Counted from the first letter of the stretch, positions 43,532-55,785 are shown. The stretch is DNA of 64,000 nt from Virgibacillus sp. NKC19-16 (GCF_021560035.1 NZ_CP074373.1:1174001-1238000), one strand, 5' to 3'. Program-made: numbers and translations. Notes: generated by a model not told the origin, from the sequence alone.

Positions 43532-44572
43532 TTGAAAAACGTAGCAATTATCGGTGGAACGGGATATGGCGCACTAGAGTTAATCAGGCTCTTACATAAC
43601 CATGAATATATGCATCTTAAGAAAATTATTTCTGGGTCCCATCACGGAGAGCAGCTTGCATCCATTTATCCGCATTTGGTTGATTTTGTGGATGATCCAT
43701 TGGAAAAATTGGAGATTGAGCGTTTAAAAACAGAAGTGGATATTGTGTTTTTTGCTACGCCGGCTGGTGTATCGAAAGAACTTATTCCTAAACTGGAAGA
43801 CTCACCGGTACAATGCATTGATCTATCAGGAGATTTGCGAATCAGCTCCAGGGAAGAGTACTTGTCTTGGTATGGAGGAGAAGCGGCACCCCAAGAAACA
43901 TTGAACAATGCGGTCTATGGACTATCAGAAATTTACAGTGAACAGGTAAAAGAAGCGAGTGTCGTGTCCAATCCCGGCTGCTACCCAACGTCCGCCTTAC
44001 TTGGACTCATTCCTGCACTCAAGGAGAAAATTATTTCAGCACATCCCATTATTATTGACGGGAAAACCGGTGTCTCAGGTGCTGGGAAAACACCAACAGC
44101 TATGACGCATTTTTCAGAGACGAATGACAATGTTCAGCCCTATAAAATTGGAGCACATAAACATATTCCTGAAATAGACGAATATTTATCGTCGGCTGCA
44201 GGCGAGTCTATTTCTACTACATTCAGCGCGCATCTTATCCCAATGACACGTGGCTTAATTTGTACGATGTATGGCACGTTGCAAGGGGACACGTCAACAG
44301 AAGAAGTGATTAATATCTATAAAACTTTTTATCAATCCAATCCTTTTGTCCGAATTAGAGACAAAGGTGAATTTCCAACTACGAAGGATGTTTATGGAAG
44401 TAATTTTTGTGATATTGGGCTTCATGTTGACGGGCGAACAAATCAGCTTATTATTGTCTCGGCGATTGATAATCTAGTAAAAGGGGCATCCGGCCAAGCA
44501 ATTCAGAACGCCAATTTAATGAATGGCTGGGATGAGCAGCACAGTTTAAAGACTTTACCAATATACCCATGA
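43532..44572 (+). CDS. argC: N-acetyl-gamma-glutamyl-phosphate reductase
   Basis: 346 residues. IIGGTGYGALELIRLL binds NADP, and the catalytic Cys is in VVSNPGCYPTSALLGL. GKTGVSGAGKTP and HKHIPEI are also conserved. It carries out the third step of arginine synthesis. First gene of argCJBD-carAB-argF; TTG start after AAAGGAAG, directly downstream of the ARG-box promoter. Confidence 0.96.
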   Translation: MKNVAIIGGTGYGALELIRLLHNHEYMHLKKIISGSHHGEQLASIYPHLVDFVDDPLEKLEIERLKTEVDIVFFATPAGVSKELIPKLEDSPVQCIDLSGDLRISSREEYLSWYGGEAAPQETLNNAVYGLSEIYSEQVKEASVVSNPGCYPTSALLGLIPALKEKIISAHPIIIDGKTGVSGAGKTPTAMTHFSETNDNVQPYKIGAHKHIPEIDEYLSSAAGESISTTFSAHLIPMTRGLICTMYGTLQGDTSTEEVINIYKTFYQSNPFVRIRDKGEFPTTKDVYGSNFCDIGLHVDGRTNQLIIVSAIDNLVKGASGQAIQNANLMNGWDEQHSLKTLPIYP

Positions 44573-44587
44573 GGAGGATGAAAATAG

Positions 44588-45814
44588 ATGGTTGCTGTAA
44601 CAGAAAAAGGTATTCACATCGTAAATAACGGACATGTAACGAGTCCACAAGGTTTTTCAGCAGGAGGTATGCATGCAGGTTTCCGAAAAACAAAACTGGA
44701 TTTCGGCTGGATTCATTCAGATACTCCTGCAACTGCAGCAGGCGTCTATACGTTAAATGCATTCCAGGCAGCCCCGTTGAAAGTGACGAAGGAAAGTATT
44801 GAAAAAGAGAATTTAATTCAAACGGTCGTTGTAAATTCCGGTGTGGCGAATTCATGTACCGGCAAACAAGGGATTCAAGATGCACTGGAAACACAGGCAT
44901 TAGCGGCAGAAAAAATGGGTGTAGCTGTTGATCATGTTGCCGTATCATCTACTGGTCTGATCGGTGTTCCTTTACCAATGGAAAAAATTCATACCGGTAT
45001 AGAGGCAATGGATGACAGCAATCACGCTTCCCCTGATAATTTCGAAAATGCCATTTTAACAACGGACACGGTGACAAAGCATATAGCGGTAGAAGTCGAG
45101 ATCGATGGCAAGACGATAACGATCGGCGGGGCTGCGAAGGGATCCGGGATGATTGACCCCAACATGGCCACCATGCTTTCTTTCATTACGACAGATGCTG
45201 CTGTTGATCATGACAGTCTGCAGAAAGCGTTAAGCGATACAACAAATAAGTCATTTAACATGATTACAATAGATGGTGATTCCAGCACAAACGATACGGT
45301 TCTAGTTCTAGCGAATGGACAGCAGAATAATAAAGTTTTAAATGAGTCACACCCACAGTGGGCTTCCTTCCTGCAAGCATTCCAGTATGTCTGCGAAGGG
45401 TTAGCGAAACAGATTGCCAGAGACGGGGAAGGGGCAACCAAGCTGATTGAAGTGAACGTAGGCAGCGCACCTTCAGATAACGTGGCAAGCCAAGTGGCCA
45501 AAGCAGTTATTTCTTCTAATCTAGTAAAGGCTGCTGTTTATGGAACGGATCCGAACTGGGGACGCATTGTAACTGCTGTAGGGTATAGTGAACAGCCGAT
45601 AGACCCAGATAAAGTATCTGTTTCACTTGGAGATATTGCAGTCGTGAAAGAAGGCCTTCCAGTATATTTTGATGAGACGTACGCAAAGCAGTATCTGGAA
45701 AATGAAACAGTAGAATTGAATGTAGACTTAGGAAATGGCTCTCACGTATCAACTGCATGGGGCTGTGATTTAACCTATGATTATGTCAAAATCAATGCAT
45801 CTTATCGAACGTGA
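44588..45814 (+). CDS. argJ: Bifunctional ornithine acetyltransferase/N-acetylglutamate synthase
   Basis: 408 residues. The self-cleavage site is the Ala-Thr step in MIDPNMATMLSFITT, splitting the protein into two chains. GGMHAGFRKTKLDFGWIHSD at the start and YGTDPNWGRIVTAVGYS near the end are typical. It recycles the acetyl group, so no separate argE is needed. GAGGAGG precedes the ATG. Confidence 0.96.
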   Translation: MVAVTEKGIHIVNNGHVTSPQGFSAGGMHAGFRKTKLDFGWIHSDTPATAAGVYTLNAFQAAPLKVTKESIEKENLIQTVVVNSGVANSCTGKQGIQDALETQALAAEKMGVAVDHVAVSSTGLIGVPLPMEKIHTGIEAMDDSNHASPDNFENAILTTDTVTKHIAVEVEIDGKTITIGGAAKGSGMIDPNMATMLSFITTDAAVDHDSLQKALSDTTNKSFNMITIDGDSSTNDTVLVLANGQQNNKVLNESHPQWASFLQAFQYVCEGLAKQIARDGEGATKLIEVNVGSAPSDNVASQVAKAVISSNLVKAAVYGTDPNWGRIVTAVGYSEQPIDPDKVSVSLGDIAVVKEGLPVYFDETYAKQYLENETVELNVDLGNGSHVSTAWGCDLTYDYVKINASYRT

Positions 45815-45824
45815 GGTGATCGTA

Positions 45825-46628
45825 ATGAACGCGATGGTTTTAAAAATAGGAGGCAGTATTTTAGAAAAGCTTCCGGATTCCTTTTATAAAATGATTGTGG
45901 AATTAAAAAGTTCCGGTATTTGTGAACCGGTCATCGTTCATGGTGGCGGCCCGGAAATTAATCGACTTCTACATCAATTGGAAGTGGAAAGTCCATTCGT
46001 TGATGGTCTTCGCGTAACAACGAAAGAAGTGTTAGACGTGGCGGAGATGGTGATGAGCGGATCGATTAACAAAAGAATTGTCACCAACCTGCAAAAAGCT
46101 GGTGGAACAGCACTTGGTACAAGTGGAGTGGATTACTCTCTTTTAAAGGCAAGCCCTCTAGATCCTACAGGGGCGCTGGGTTATGTCGGGGAGGTTGCCA
46201 ATGTGAATGATGAATGGTTAAAAGTTATCATGAGTCATGGAGGAATTCCAGTTATTTCACCGATCGGTATCGATGAATCAGGCGGGCGGTACAACATTAA
46301 TGGAGATATGGCAGCAGCAGCTGTAGCAGAAAGTTTGAAAGGAAAGCTGGCACTAATCAGTGACATTCCAGGCGTTATGGAAACCGTTGATGGCAAGCAA
46401 ATTGTCCATTCCAAACTTACCAAACAGCAAATTGAAGCGAAAATCACGTCAGGTGTTATTCATGGCGGAATGATACCGAAAATCCGTTCTGCATTAAACA
46501 GTTTATCAGCTGGTGCAAGTGAGTCTGTCATATTAAATGGGCTAACCCCGGATGATTTGAAAGATTACATCAAAGGAAAAGAAGCAGGCACGAAAGTATT
46601 TATCGATAAGGAGGCCCACCATGTCTAA
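45825..46628 (+). CDS. argB: Acetylglutamate kinase
   Basis: 267 residues of the amino acid kinase fold. LKIGGSILEKL holds the catalytic lysine, VIVHGGGPEINRLL the glutamate loop, and ISDIPGVMETVDG and GGMIPKIRSAL follow. The start ATG 45825 has GAGGTGAT upstream; the frame opens earlier inside argJ. It overlaps argD by 8 bases. Confidence 0.95.
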   Translation: MNAMVLKIGGSILEKLPDSFYKMIVELKSSGICEPVIVHGGGPEINRLLHQLEVESPFVDGLRVTTKEVLDVAEMVMSGSINKRIVTNLQKAGGTALGTSGVDYSLLKASPLDPTGALGYVGEVANVNDEWLKVIMSHGGIPVISPIGIDESGGRYNINGDMAAAAVAESLKGKLALISDIPGVMETVDGKQIVHSKLTKQQIEAKITSGVIHGGMIPKIRSALNSLSAGASESVILNGLTPDDLKDYIKGKEAGTKVFIDKEAHHV

Positions 46629-47826
46629 CATAGTAAAAAGCCAATCCACCTCAGCAGTAATGAATACGTACGGACGGTTTCCTATAACACTTGTGAAAGG
46701 AAAGGCGAGCAACGTATGGGATGATAATGGCCAGAAGTTCCTGGACTACACATCCGGTATCGCCACCTGTAATTTAGGTCATGTGCCAGATAATGTTCAC
46801 CATAAAGTCAAGGGACAGCTCGATACATTGTGGCATTGTTCCAATCTTTATGATATTCCTCCCCAACAGGAATTAGCAACAGCGTTAACGGACAATAGCT
46901 GTTTTGATCAAGTGTTTTTCTGTAATAGTGGGGCCGAAGCAAATGAAGCGGCCATAAAAATAGCGAAAAAATATGCGAGTGATTCCGGGAATGTTGAAAG
47001 GACGGAGATTGTAACGTTTACCAATTCCTTTCATGGTCGTACAGGAACAACCATGGCCGCAACCGGTCAGAAGAAAATTCATCAGGGCTTCACCCCCTTA
47101 ACGCCAGGCTTTCGTTATTTGCCATTGAATGACTTTGATGCTTTGACGCAAATAAACGATGGAAAGACCACAGCTGTGCTTCTAGAACTTGTTCAGGGCG
47201 AAGGGGGCGTACATCCTGCCGGTCTTGCTTGGGTAAGTGAGCTTGCAGCATTATGTAAAAAGGAAGATATTTTACTTATTCTAGATGAAATTCAAACTGG
47301 AATCGGAAGAACAGGAACATTATTTGCTTATGAACAATTCGGAATAGAACCCGATGTTATCACTTCAGCAAAAGCGCTTGCATCTGGCCTTCCAGTCGGT
47401 GCAATGCTGGCAAAAGAGGAGGTCGCGAAATCTTTCCAACCTGGATCTCACGGGAGTACATTTGGTGGTAATCCACTTGTGATGAGTGCCGGTCTAGCAA
47501 CAATGGAAGCGATCTTGAATGAGGATATACTTCATGAGGTTAGAGAAAAAGCGGAGTGGCTGAGAGGCAAACTGGAAGAATTGAAACAGGAATTTTCCAG
47601 TATTGAAGAAATAAGAGGACTCGGTCTCTTGATAGGAATTCAAATGACAGATGAAGTGAAATCATGGATTAGCGCTTTTAGGGAAAAGGAAATCCTTGTT
47701 CTTGCAGCAGGATCAAATGTGCTTCGAATTTTACCTCCATTAACAACGCCGAAAGCAGAGTTGGAACATTTTATTCAATCGTTTAAACAGCTTTTAATGG
47801 AGAAAGAAGGGAGGGTTTCATCATGA
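46621..47826 (+). CDS. argD: Acetylornithine aminotransferase
   Basis: 401 residues of class III aminotransferases. FFCNSGAEANEAAIKIAKKY, NSFHGRTGTTM, LDEIQTGIGRTGTLFAYE and the PLP lysine in SAKALASGLPVGAM are present. It makes N-acetylornithine. Its start overlaps argB and its stop overlaps carA by 4 bases, so translation is coupled along the operon. Confidence 0.95.
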   Translation: MSNIVKSQSTSAVMNTYGRFPITLVKGKASNVWDDNGQKFLDYTSGIATCNLGHVPDNVHHKVKGQLDTLWHCSNLYDIPPQQELATALTDNSCFDQVFFCNSGAEANEAAIKIAKKYASDSGNVERTEIVTFTNSFHGRTGTTMAATGQKKIHQGFTPLTPGFRYLPLNDFDALTQINDGKTTAVLLELVQGEGGVHPAGLAWVSELAALCKKEDILLILDEIQTGIGRTGTLFAYEQFGIEPDVITSAKALASGLPVGAMLAKEEVAKSFQPGSHGSTFGGNPLVMSAGLATMEAILNEDILHEVREKAEWLRGKLEELKQEFSSIEEIRGLGLLIGIQMTDEVKSWISAFREKEILVLAAGSNVLRILPPLTTPKAELEHFIQSFKQLLMEKEGRVSS

Positions 47827-48911
47827 CAAAAGGCTATCTTATACTAGAAACCGGCGAGGAATTTGCAGGAGATTGGATCGGTGCGGAAAACGAAATAACA
47901 GGAGAAGTCGTTTTTAATACGAGTATGACCGGCTACCAGGAAATGATGACTGACCCATCTTATGCTGGACAAATTTTAATGTTTTGCTATCCCTTAATTG
48001 GGAATTATGGGATCAATAATGAGGATAACGAAAGTAAACGTCCCGCTGTATCCGCAGTGATTGCGAGCGATGTATGGGGTGAGCCTAGCCATTATCAATC
48101 TGCTTCTTCATTTTCTGATAGATTAGAAGAAGCGAATATCCCTGGCTTGAAAAATGTGGATACACGGGCTTTAGTAGCTGTCATTCGAAAGCATCAGACC
48201 GTTCGGGGAAAAATCGTTACAGCAAAAAACAATGAAGATCGGCGAAATGAATGGCAAGATAAGCATAGCCTGGATTTAGTCAAACAGGTTTCGGTACAAG
48301 AGCAGGAAACGTACGGGAATGGTTCATATCATGTGGTGCTCGTTGACTTTGGTTACAAAAAATCAATCCTGGATGCATTGTTACTAGAAGATTGTAAGGT
48401 GACCATTGTTCCGTTTGATACGTCGTTTGATGCGATTGAGGATTTGCGTCCTGATGGGATTCTATTAAGTAACGGACCTGGAGACCCAATAGAGATGGCG
48501 GAATATTTTCCAATGATCAAAGCGCTAACTGAAAATTTTCCAACACTTGGCATTTGCCTCGGACATCAGCTTATTGCATTAGCTTACGGCGGAAAAACAA
48601 AGAAAATGCCTTTTGGTCATCGGGGAGGCAACCATCCTGTGAAAGAACTGCTTACAGGGAAAGTACGAATGACATCACAGAATCATGGCTATGTGGTGGA
48701 AGGAGATAGCGTAGATAAGGAAGCCTTTCATGTCTTATTCCAAAATGTGAATGATAAATCCCTTGAAGGTATTAAGCATGTGAGCTTGCCGGTTCAATCG
48801 GTTCAATTTCACCCGGAAGCACACCCCGGACCAAGCGACACCGAATATATTTTTAAAAATTTTATACAACAGGTAGTGACCTCAGGAGGGAGCAAGTATG
48901 TGGAAGCATAA
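47823..48911 (+). CDS. carA: Carbamoyl phosphate synthase, small subunit (arginine type)
   Basis: 362 residues. The N-terminal CarA domain (FNTSMTGYQEMMTDPSYAGQIL) is followed by a class I glutaminase with Cys in LGICLGHQLIALAYGG and His/Glu in VQFHPEAHPGPSDT. It supplies ammonia to CarB. Placement inside the arg operon marks this as the arginine-specific copy, as with Bacillus carAB; a pyrimidine copy is expected elsewhere. Confidence 0.95.
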   Translation: MTKGYLILETGEEFAGDWIGAENEITGEVVFNTSMTGYQEMMTDPSYAGQILMFCYPLIGNYGINNEDNESKRPAVSAVIASDVWGEPSHYQSASSFSDRLEEANIPGLKNVDTRALVAVIRKHQTVRGKIVTAKNNEDRRNEWQDKHSLDLVKQVSVQEQETYGNGSYHVVLVDFGYKKSILDALLLEDCKVTIVPFDTSFDAIEDLRPDGILLSNGPGDPIEMAEYFPMIKALTENFPTLGICLGHQLIALAYGGKTKKMPFGHRGGNHPVKELLTGKVRMTSQNHGYVVEGDSVDKEAFHVLFQNVNDKSLEGIKHVSLPVQSVQFHPEAHPGPSDTEYIFKNFIQQVVTSGGSKYVEA

Positions 48912-51900
48912 CCCATTAAAGAAAGTTCTCGTTATTGGATCCGGCCCTATTGTTATCGGTCAGGCCGCTGAGTTTGATTATGCAGGCACACAGGCTTGTC
49001 TGGCTTTAAAAGAAGAAGACATCGAAGTCGTCTTAGTAAATAACAATCCAGCAACGATCATGACAGATAAACAAATAGCTGATCACGTCTATATGGAGCC
49101 TCTCGAAGTAAATACCCTTGAAAAAATCATTGCAGAAGAAAAACCTAATGGGCTGATCGGAACACTGGGGGGACAAACGGGACTAAATCTAACGGTGGAG
49201 CTATATGAAAAAGGTATTTTGGAGAAATATGATGTGGAATTATTAGGTACGTCCGTCCCTTCGATTCAAAAAGGAGAGGACCGTGAAAAATTTCGCCAAT
49301 TGATGCTGGATATTGGCGAACCGATTTCAGAATCGAAAATTATTTCATCTATGGAAGAGGGATTGAGCTTCATCCGGGAAATCGGTTATCCGGTAATTTT
49401 ACGTCCAGCTTATACACTTGGTGGTGAAGGTGGGGGATTTGCATATAATGAAGAGGAATTTATTGATCTTTTAAATCATGGACTAACACTTAGCCCGATT
49501 AATCAAGTACTTGTAGAAAAAAGTATTAAAGGATGGAAAGAAATAGAATATGAAGTCATGCGGGATGAAAACGATACGTGCGTGATTGTATGTAATATGG
49601 AAAATATGGATCCTGTTGGTGTTCATACAGGGGATTCCATTGTCACCGCACCATCCCAGACCCTGTCCGATGTTCAATATCAAATGCTGCGAACGTCATC
49701 ACTTAATGTGATTAGGGCTTTAGACGTTGTCGGTGGTTGTAATATTCAATTTGCATTACATCCGGAGTCGAATGAATATTGTATTATCGAAGTGAACCCA
49801 AGGGTAAGTAGATCATCAGCATTAGCATCCAAAGCAACAGGTTATCCTATTGCTCGTATCGCCGCAAAATGTGCTATCGGTTACGCACTGGATGAAATTC
49901 TTAACCCGATCACAGGCAACACCTACGCATCCTTTGAACCAGCCTTGGACTATGTTGTCGTTAAGCTCCCTCGTTTTCCATTTGATAAATTTACCGAAGG
50001 AGACCGGACGCTTGGAACGCAAATGAAGGCTACCGGAGAGGTGATGGCCATTGATCGGACATTTGAAGGAGCTCTCAATAAGGCGATACGCTCGCTGGAA
50101 ATGGGTATGCATAGTTTACACTTCCCGGGGATGAGTGAAAAATCAACAGAATCACTAGAAGCACTTCTATCCACACCTAATGATTTACGGCTTTTTGCCA
50201 TTGGGGAAGCTTTTATGCGTCAAATGACCATCGGCCAATTGATGGAACTTACAGAAATTGATTACTGGTTCTTAAGGAAAATAGAAGGTATCATCCAATG
50301 TGAACAATCGCTCGCGAACGATAGCTTGCAACATCTTTCTTTGGAAAAGGTGAAAGCAGCGAAGCATTTTAACATTAGTGATGAACGGATCGCTGAATTA
50401 GTAGGCACAACGGCAAAACAATTGCGGAAAACGTACAAAGAAGCTTCATTAAAACCAGGATATAAATTAGTAGATACATGTGCTGGCGAATTTGATGCCA
50501 TCACCCCATATTATTATTCTACATGGACTGGGGACGATGAAGTCATAACAAATGATGCAGCTAAGAAAATTCTTGTCCTGGGATCAGGCCCCATTCGTAT
50601 CGGTCAAGGTGTTGAATTTGACTATTGCAGTGTTCATGCAACGTTAGCTGTCAAGAAAATGGGCTACGAGGCTGTTGTGATTAACAATAATCCGGAAACC
50701 GTCAGCACAGACTATTCAGTTGCTGATCGTCTTTATTTTGAACCGTTGGCACTAGAAGATGTTCTGGCCGTGATTGAAAAAGAAAACATTGCTGGTGTGC
50801 TGATTCAATTTGGCGGACAGACCGCTATCAATTTAGCAAATGACCTGCAGGATGAGGGTATAAATGTTTTAGGAACTGCACCGGCACATATCGATCAGAT
50901 GGAAGACAGGGAACAGTTTTACGATGTTTTGAATCAATTAAACATCCCGCACATCGCCGGCCATATTGTCCATGGTCTAGATGAATTGTCTGCATCTGCT
51001 TATGAATTAGGTTTTCCGGTACTGATTCGCCCATCCTATGTTATTGGCGGACAATCGATGTTTATTTGCTACAATGAAGATGAATTGAGAAACTATGTGA
51101 CCCGCATTCAAAAAGATACTAACGACCACTGCTGGCCGTTATTAATCGATCAGTATATTCCGGGATTAGAATGCGAAATCGATGTGATTAGTGACGGAAA
51201 AGATATCGTTATTCCAGGAATCTTTGAGCATCTAGAAAAAGCTGGCGTACACTCTGGGGATAGTATCACAAGTTTTCCCCCTGTATCTTTATCTGAACAG
51301 ATGAAAGAGACTATGGTGGATATAACCAGGAAAATAAGCCAAACAGTACCTATTATTGGGATGATGAATATTCAATTTGTCATTCATGAAAATATTATTT
51401 ACGTATTGGAAGTGAACCCTCGTTCTTCAAGAACGGTACCAATCATGAGTAAAGTAACGGATATCCCGATGATTGAATGGGCAGTTATGACTCAACTTGG
51501 AGTACCACTGAAAGAATTGACAGAAGACCTGGATTTATTGGCAGAACCAGCGTATTACACCGTAAAAGCACCAATATTTTCTGCTAGTAAGCTAAAAGAT
51601 GTGGATCATGTACTGGGGCCGGAAATGAAATCAACTGGGGAAATTATCGGTCTAGGCTGGAGTCAAAAAGAAGCATTGAAAAAAACATCTCCTTATGTGG
51701 ATGATTTCACTCAGGCGGAAGAGTTACAGCTTTTTGTGTCTGTATCAGACCGTATGAAACAGGAAAGTGTTGAACTTATTGCCGAATTTGAGAAACAAGG
51801 TGCTAACATTACGGCAACCGAAGGAACGGCGAAATATCTGGAAGCAAATGGAATTCAGACAACGAGGATGTTAAAAAATAAAGATGATCTGCTGCACCAT

Positions 51901-52149
51901 TGGCAACATAAAGCCCCTAACATCGTTCTTAATATTCCTAACCAGGGAAGAGAGAAAGAGAAGATCGGCTTTTATATTCGTGAATTATCTGTTCGCTATC
52001 AAATTCCTTACTTCACGAGTTTGGAAACATTACGGCAGGTAACAAATTCTCTAAGAGGTGAAACAATAGATGAAATACCACGATCATTACAAGCGTACGT
52101 AAAACATCTGCCAGGAAAAAGGAAAGGGGATGTGGTATGGGAAGCATGA
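48898..52149 (+). CDS. carB: Carbamoyl phosphate synthase, large subunit (arginine type)
   Basis: 1083 residues, full length. Two ATP-grasp halves start with [20 protein letters not shown] and [19 protein letters not shown], with GGQTGLNL and [12 protein letters not shown] between. The C-terminal MGS-like regulatory domain begins near residue 930 ([16 protein letters not shown]). It overlaps carA by 14 bases and argF by 13. Confidence 0.95.
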   Translation: MWKHNPLKKVLVIGSGPIVIGQAAEFDYAGTQACLALKEEDIEVVLVNNNPATIMTDKQIADHVYMEPLEVNTLEKIIAEEKPNGLIGTLGGQTGLNLTVELYEKGILEKYDVELLGTSVPSIQKGEDREKFRQLMLDIGEPISESKIISSMEEGLSFIREIGYPVILRPAYTLGGEGGGFAYNEEEFIDLLNHGLTLSPINQVLVEKSIKGWKEIEYEVMRDENDTCVIVCNMENMDPVGVHTGDSIVTAPSQTLSDVQYQMLRTSSLNVIRALDVVGGCNIQFALHPESNEYCIIEVNPRVSRSSALASKATGYPIARIAAKCAIGYALDEILNPITGNTYASFEPALDYVVVKLPRFPFDKFTEGDRTLGTQMKATGEVMAIDRTFEGALNKAIRSLEMGMHSLHFPGMSEKSTESLEALLSTPNDLRLFAIGEAFMRQMTIGQLMELTEIDYWFLRKIEGIIQCEQSLANDSLQHLSLEKVKAAKHFNISDERIAELVGTTAKQLRKTYKEASLKPGYKLVDTCAGEFDAITPYYYSTWTGDDEVITNDAAKKILVLGSGPIRIGQGVEFDYCSVHATLAVKKMGYEAVVINNNPETVSTDYSVADRLYFEPLALEDVLAVIEKENIAGVLIQFGGQTAINLANDLQDEGINVLGTAPAHIDQMEDREQFYDVLNQLNIPHIAGHIVHGLDELSASAYELGFPVLIRPSYVIGGQSMFICYNEDELRNYVTRIQKDTNDHCWPLLIDQYIPGLECEIDVISDGKDIVIPGIFEHLEKAGVHSGDSITSFPPVSLSEQMKETMVDITRKISQTVPIIGMMNIQFVIHENIIYVLEVNPRSSRTVPIMSKVTDIPMIEWAVMTQLGVPLKELTEDLDLLAEPAYYTVKAPIFSASKLKDVDHVLGPEMKSTGEIIGLGWSQKEALKKTSPYVDDFTQAEELQLFVSVSDRMKQESVELIAEFEKQGANITATEGTAKYLEANGIQTTRMLKNKDDLLHHWQHKAPNIVLNIPNQGREKEKIGFYIRELSVRYQIPYFTSLETLRQVTNSLRGETIDEIPRSLQAYVKHLPGKRKGDVVWEA

Positions 52150-53096
52150 AGCAAATAAAAACGTCCTTACAAACAGATCATCTGTTAACAGTTGCAGATT
52201 TAACCGGGGACGAAATTATGGTGTTAATCAAGGAAGCGTTGGTGATGAAAAAACAGGTCAAGGAAGGTGTCTCCCATCCTCATCTTCAAGGAAAAACGCT
52301 TGGCATGATTTTTGAAAAGTCATCAACGAGAACGCGGGTTTCTTTTGAAGTTGGCATGATCCAACTAGGGGGCCATGCGTTATTCCTGAGTGCAAACGAT
52401 ATCCAATTAGGGCGTGGGGAGACCGTGTCCGACACAGCCCAAGTTCTATCCAGATATGTTGATGGATTAATGATTCGAACTTTTTCTCATGAAAAGCTTG
52501 AGGAATTTGCTCACGCTTCTTCCATACCCGTTATTAATGGGCTAACAGATCCACATCATCCAACGCAAGTCCTGGCTGATCTCTTGACAATTTATGAGTA
52601 TAAAGGAAAATTAAAGGGATTAAAGCTGTGCTATGTTGGTGATGGAGATAATAATATGACACATTCGCTGCTTCAAGCCGCTGCGATTACAGGTATGGAT
52701 ATGACAGTAGCAAGTCCCAAAGGTTACATGCCCAATGATATGATTTTTCAGCAGGCTAAAAATAAAGGGGAAGAGAACGGGGCCAAATTGGCTATTCATG
52801 ACAATCCAAAAGAGGCAATTCAGGATGCAGATATTGTTGTCACAGATGTCTGGGCGAGTATGGGAGAAGAAAATGAGTTAGATGAGAGAAAATTGCGGTT
52901 TGAAGCCTTTCAAGTGAATAAAGAACTGATGCAATTTGCAAAATCTGATTATCTTTTCCTGCATTGTTTGCCTGCGCACCGAGGTGAGGAAGTCACTGCT
53001 GAAATTATTGATGGAGAGCATTCTGCTGTCTTTGATGAAGCAGAAAACAGATTACATGCACAGAAGGCATTATTAAAATTATTAATGGAAAAATAA
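52137..53096 (+). CDS. argF: Ornithine carbamoyltransferase
   Basis: 319 residues. The carbamoyl phosphate loop is [16 protein letters not shown], with [11 protein letters not shown] and the ornithine-side [11 protein letters not shown]. It makes citrulline from ornithine and carbamoyl phosphate. Start at ATG 52137 inside the carB end, with AGGGGATG upstream; ATG 52146 is an alternative. Last gene of the first arg operon. Confidence 0.95.
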   Translation: MGSMKQIKTSLQTDHLLTVADLTGDEIMVLIKEALVMKKQVKEGVSHPHLQGKTLGMIFEKSSTRTRVSFEVGMIQLGGHALFLSANDIQLGRGETVSDTAQVLSRYVDGLMIRTFSHEKLEEFAHASSIPVINGLTDPHHPTQVLADLLTIYEYKGKLKGLKLCYVGDGDNNMTHSLLQAAAITGMDMTVASPKGYMPNDMIFQQAKNKGEENGAKLAIHDNPKEAIQDADIVVTDVWASMGEENELDERKLRFEAFQVNKELMQFAKSDYLFLHCLPAHRGEEVTAEIIDGEHSAVFDEAENRLHAQKALLKLLMEK

Positions 53097-53118
53097 TTTT
53101 TCTATTTTTATATAGATT

Positions 53119-53141
53119 TTTGCATAAATATACGTTATAAT
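53119..53141 (+). promoter_or_regulatory. argGH promoter with ARG-box-like site
   Basis: TTTGCATAAATATACGTT (53119-53136) shares TGCATAAATATA with the sites before argC and adjoins TATAAT at 53136-53141. A good -35 box is not evident. Confidence 0.65.
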
Positions 53142-53171
53142 TAATAAAAATGCATCAAGGAGAGATAAACG

Positions 53172-54392
53172 ATGAGTAAAGGGAAAGTTGTTCTAGCATA
53201 TTCCGGGGGATTAGATACCTCGGTTTCTATTAAATGGCTTCAAGATAAATATGATTATGATGTAATTGCACTCGGATTAGAAGTTGGGGAAGGAAAAGAT
53301 TTAGAATCACTTAAAGAAAAAGCGTTGCAAGTGGGGGCGGACAAAGCCGTTATTATAGATGCTAAAGAATTACTGGCGAAAGAGTATTTATTACCTGCAC
53401 TAAAATCGAATTGTCTGTATGAAGGAAAATACCCGATATCTTCTGCACTATCCAGACCGTTAATTTCAAAATTATTGGTTGAAGTAGCTGAAGAGGAAGG
53501 CGCAGTAGCTGTTGCGCATGGTTGCACCGGAAAAGGAAATGATCAGGTACGCTTTGAGGTATCGATCAAAGCACTGAATCCGGACTTGGAAGTAATTGCT
53601 CCAGTACGTGAGTGGGGAATGAACCGGGATGAAGAAATTGCTTATGCGAAGGAAAAAAATATTGATGTCCCCGTGAATGTGGATAAACCTTATTCCATCG
53701 ATGCAAATATTTGGGGCAGAGCTTGTGAAGCCGGGGTTCTTGAAAATACATGGAATGAAGCACCAGAAGAAGCCTTTGAATGGACGGCATCCATTGCAGA
53801 CGCTCCTGATGATCCGGAATATGTGGAGATTGAATTTAAGGGAGGCGAGCCTATTGCTTTAAATGGCGAGTCTCTAGGGATGGTTGATATTATCGAACAA
53901 TTAAATGACATTGGCGGTAAACATGGTGTCGGAAGAATCGATCATATTGAAAATCGTTTAGTAGGCATTAAAGCCAGAGAAGTGTATGAAAACCCGGGTG
54001 CTTTAATTTTAATTAATGCCCACAAGGAATTGGAATTTTTAACGTTAACGAAGGAAGTTACGCAATATAAAACGCAAATTGATCAAAAAATGACCCAACT
54101 CATTTATGATGGTCTATGGTATTCCCCATTAAGAAATGCATTGGAAGCATTTATGGGTGAGACACAGAAAAGTGTTAACGGAAAAGTGAAAGTGAAGCTG
54201 TGGAAAGGTACACAAATGGTTGTTGCAAGAGATTCCGACAATAGCTTATACAATGAAGAATTAGCAACCTATTCCAAAGGGGATATGTTTGATCACAATG
54301 CAGCAGTTGGCTTTATTAAGTTATGGGGACTATCAACGCAAGTGCATTCCCAGGTAAATAAGAAAAAAGAAGCGATTAAGTCCGGGGAGTAA
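53172..54392 (+). CDS. argG: Argininosuccinate synthase
   Basis: 406 residues. The ATP pyrophosphatase loop is [17 protein letters not shown], with [15 protein letters not shown] and [19 protein letters not shown]. It joins citrulline and aspartate. Aspartate from the upstream ectoine route would feed this step, though the two loci are far apart. AAGGAGAG precedes the ATG; argH follows 22 bases later. Confidence 0.96.
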   Translation: MSKGKVVLAYSGGLDTSVSIKWLQDKYDYDVIALGLEVGEGKDLESLKEKALQVGADKAVIIDAKELLAKEYLLPALKSNCLYEGKYPISSALSRPLISKLLVEVAEEEGAVAVAHGCTGKGNDQVRFEVSIKALNPDLEVIAPVREWGMNRDEEIAYAKEKNIDVPVNVDKPYSIDANIWGRACEAGVLENTWNEAPEEAFEWTASIADAPDDPEYVEIEFKGGEPIALNGESLGMVDIIEQLNDIGGKHGVGRIDHIENRLVGIKAREVYENPGALILINAHKELEFLTLTKEVTQYKTQIDQKMTQLIYDGLWYSPLRNALEAFMGETQKSVNGKVKVKLWKGTQMVVARDSDNSLYNEELATYSKGDMFDHNAAVGFIKLWGLSTQVHSQVNKKKEAIKSGE

Positions 54393-54414
54393 TTGAGCAG
54401 GGAGGAATTTTACA

Positions 54415-55785
54415 ATGTCGAAACTATGGGGCGGAAGATTTACCAAAGAAACGAATAAACTTGTTGAAGAGCAAACGGCATCCATTTCATTTGACCAAAA
54501 ATTAGCGAATGAGGATATACAGGGAAGCATCGCACATGTGAACATGCTAGTTTCCACTGAAATTATAACCGCAGAGGAAGGAAATACTATTGTATCAGGA
54601 TTGAAAGCTGTACAAAATAAACTAGAGCAGGGCGAGCTTATCTTTTCCGTGGAAAATGAAGATATCCATATGAACATTGAAAAATTCCTAATCGATGAAA
54701 TTGGCCCTGTGGGTGGAAAATTGCATACCGGACGAAGCAGAAACGATCAAGTTGCTACAGATATGCATCTTTATTTAAAAAAGCATACAGAAGAACTGAT
54801 TGAGCTTGTTAAAGCAACGCAAAAGGCAATTTTAAACCAGGCTTCTGATCATGTAGATACAATCCTTCCTGGTTATACACACTTGCAAAGAGCGCAGCCG
54901 GTATCTTTCGCTCATCATTTGTTAGCTTATTTCTGGATGCTCCAGCGGGACAGGGAACGTCTTGTGGATAGTCTGAAGCGGGTCAGCGGTTCTCCTCTGG
55001 GGGCCGGTGCGCTTGCCGGAACAACTTTCTCAATTGACAGAACGCAGGTTGCAGAAGAGTTAGGCTTTGAATATGTTTATCCTAATAGCATGGACGCAGT
55101 CAGTGATCGGGATTTTATTCTCGAGTTCATGTCCACGTCCTCGATTATGATGATGCATATTTCTAGATTGGCGGAAGAAATGGTCATTTGGAGCAGTCGG
55201 GAATTTCAATTTATCGAGCTGGATGATTCTTTTTGCACAGGTTCAAGCATTATGCCACAGAAAAAAAACCCAGATGTACCAGAGTTGCTGCGTGCAAAAA
55301 CTGGACGTGTATATGGTAATTTAATAGGTTTATTAACCGTTTTAAAAGGACTCCCGCTCGCGTACAACAAAGACTTGCAAGAGGATAAAGAAGGCATGTT
55401 TGATACGGTTGACACACTTGAGAACTCCTTGTTGATGCTTGCGCCAATGATTGACACTATGACTGTAAGAACAGCCAACATGAAACAAGCCGTTTCTGAG
55501 GATTATTCCAATGCAACAGATATTGCGGATTATCTCGTCACAAAAGGAATGCCTTTCCGTGAGGCGCACGAAATCATTGGGAAAATTGTGCTGCACGCGA
55601 TTGATAACGGAAAATATCTGCTAGATTTAAAGATGGAAGAGTATAAAAAATTTAGTGATCTGTTTGAAGCTGATATCTATGATGTATTGGCTCCAGAACA
55701 GGTTGTAGCAAATCGGCACAGCTACGGAGGCACCTCGCAACAGCAAGTGCGGGAACAGCTCGAGCTGGCGAAGAGCGCTTTATAG
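54415..55785 (+). CDS. argH: Argininosuccinate lyase
   Basis: 456 residues of the fumarase/aspartase superfamily. [11 protein letters not shown] opens the protein, [13 protein letters not shown] and [20 protein letters not shown] follow, and the signature loop is [16 protein letters not shown]. It splits argininosuccinate into arginine and fumarate. GGAGGAA lies before the ATG. No T-rich terminator is seen, only the long palindrome that follows. Confidence 0.96.
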   Translation: MSKLWGGRFTKETNKLVEEQTASISFDQKLANEDIQGSIAHVNMLVSTEIITAEEGNTIVSGLKAVQNKLEQGELIFSVENEDIHMNIEKFLIDEIGPVGGKLHTGRSRNDQVATDMHLYLKKHTEELIELVKATQKAILNQASDHVDTILPGYTHLQRAQPVSFAHHLLAYFWMLQRDRERLVDSLKRVSGSPLGAGALAGTTFSIDRTQVAEELGFEYVYPNSMDAVSDRDFILEFMSTSSIMMMHISRLAEEMVIWSSREFQFIELDDSFCTGSSIMPQKKNPDVPELLRAKTGRVYGNLIGLLTVLKGLPLAYNKDLQEDKEGMFDTVDTLENSLLMLAPMIDTMTVRTANMKQAVSEDYSNATDIADYLVTKGMPFREAHEIIGKIVLHAIDNGKYLLDLKMEEYKKFSDLFEADIYDVLAPEQVVANRHSYGGTSQQQVREQLELAKSAL

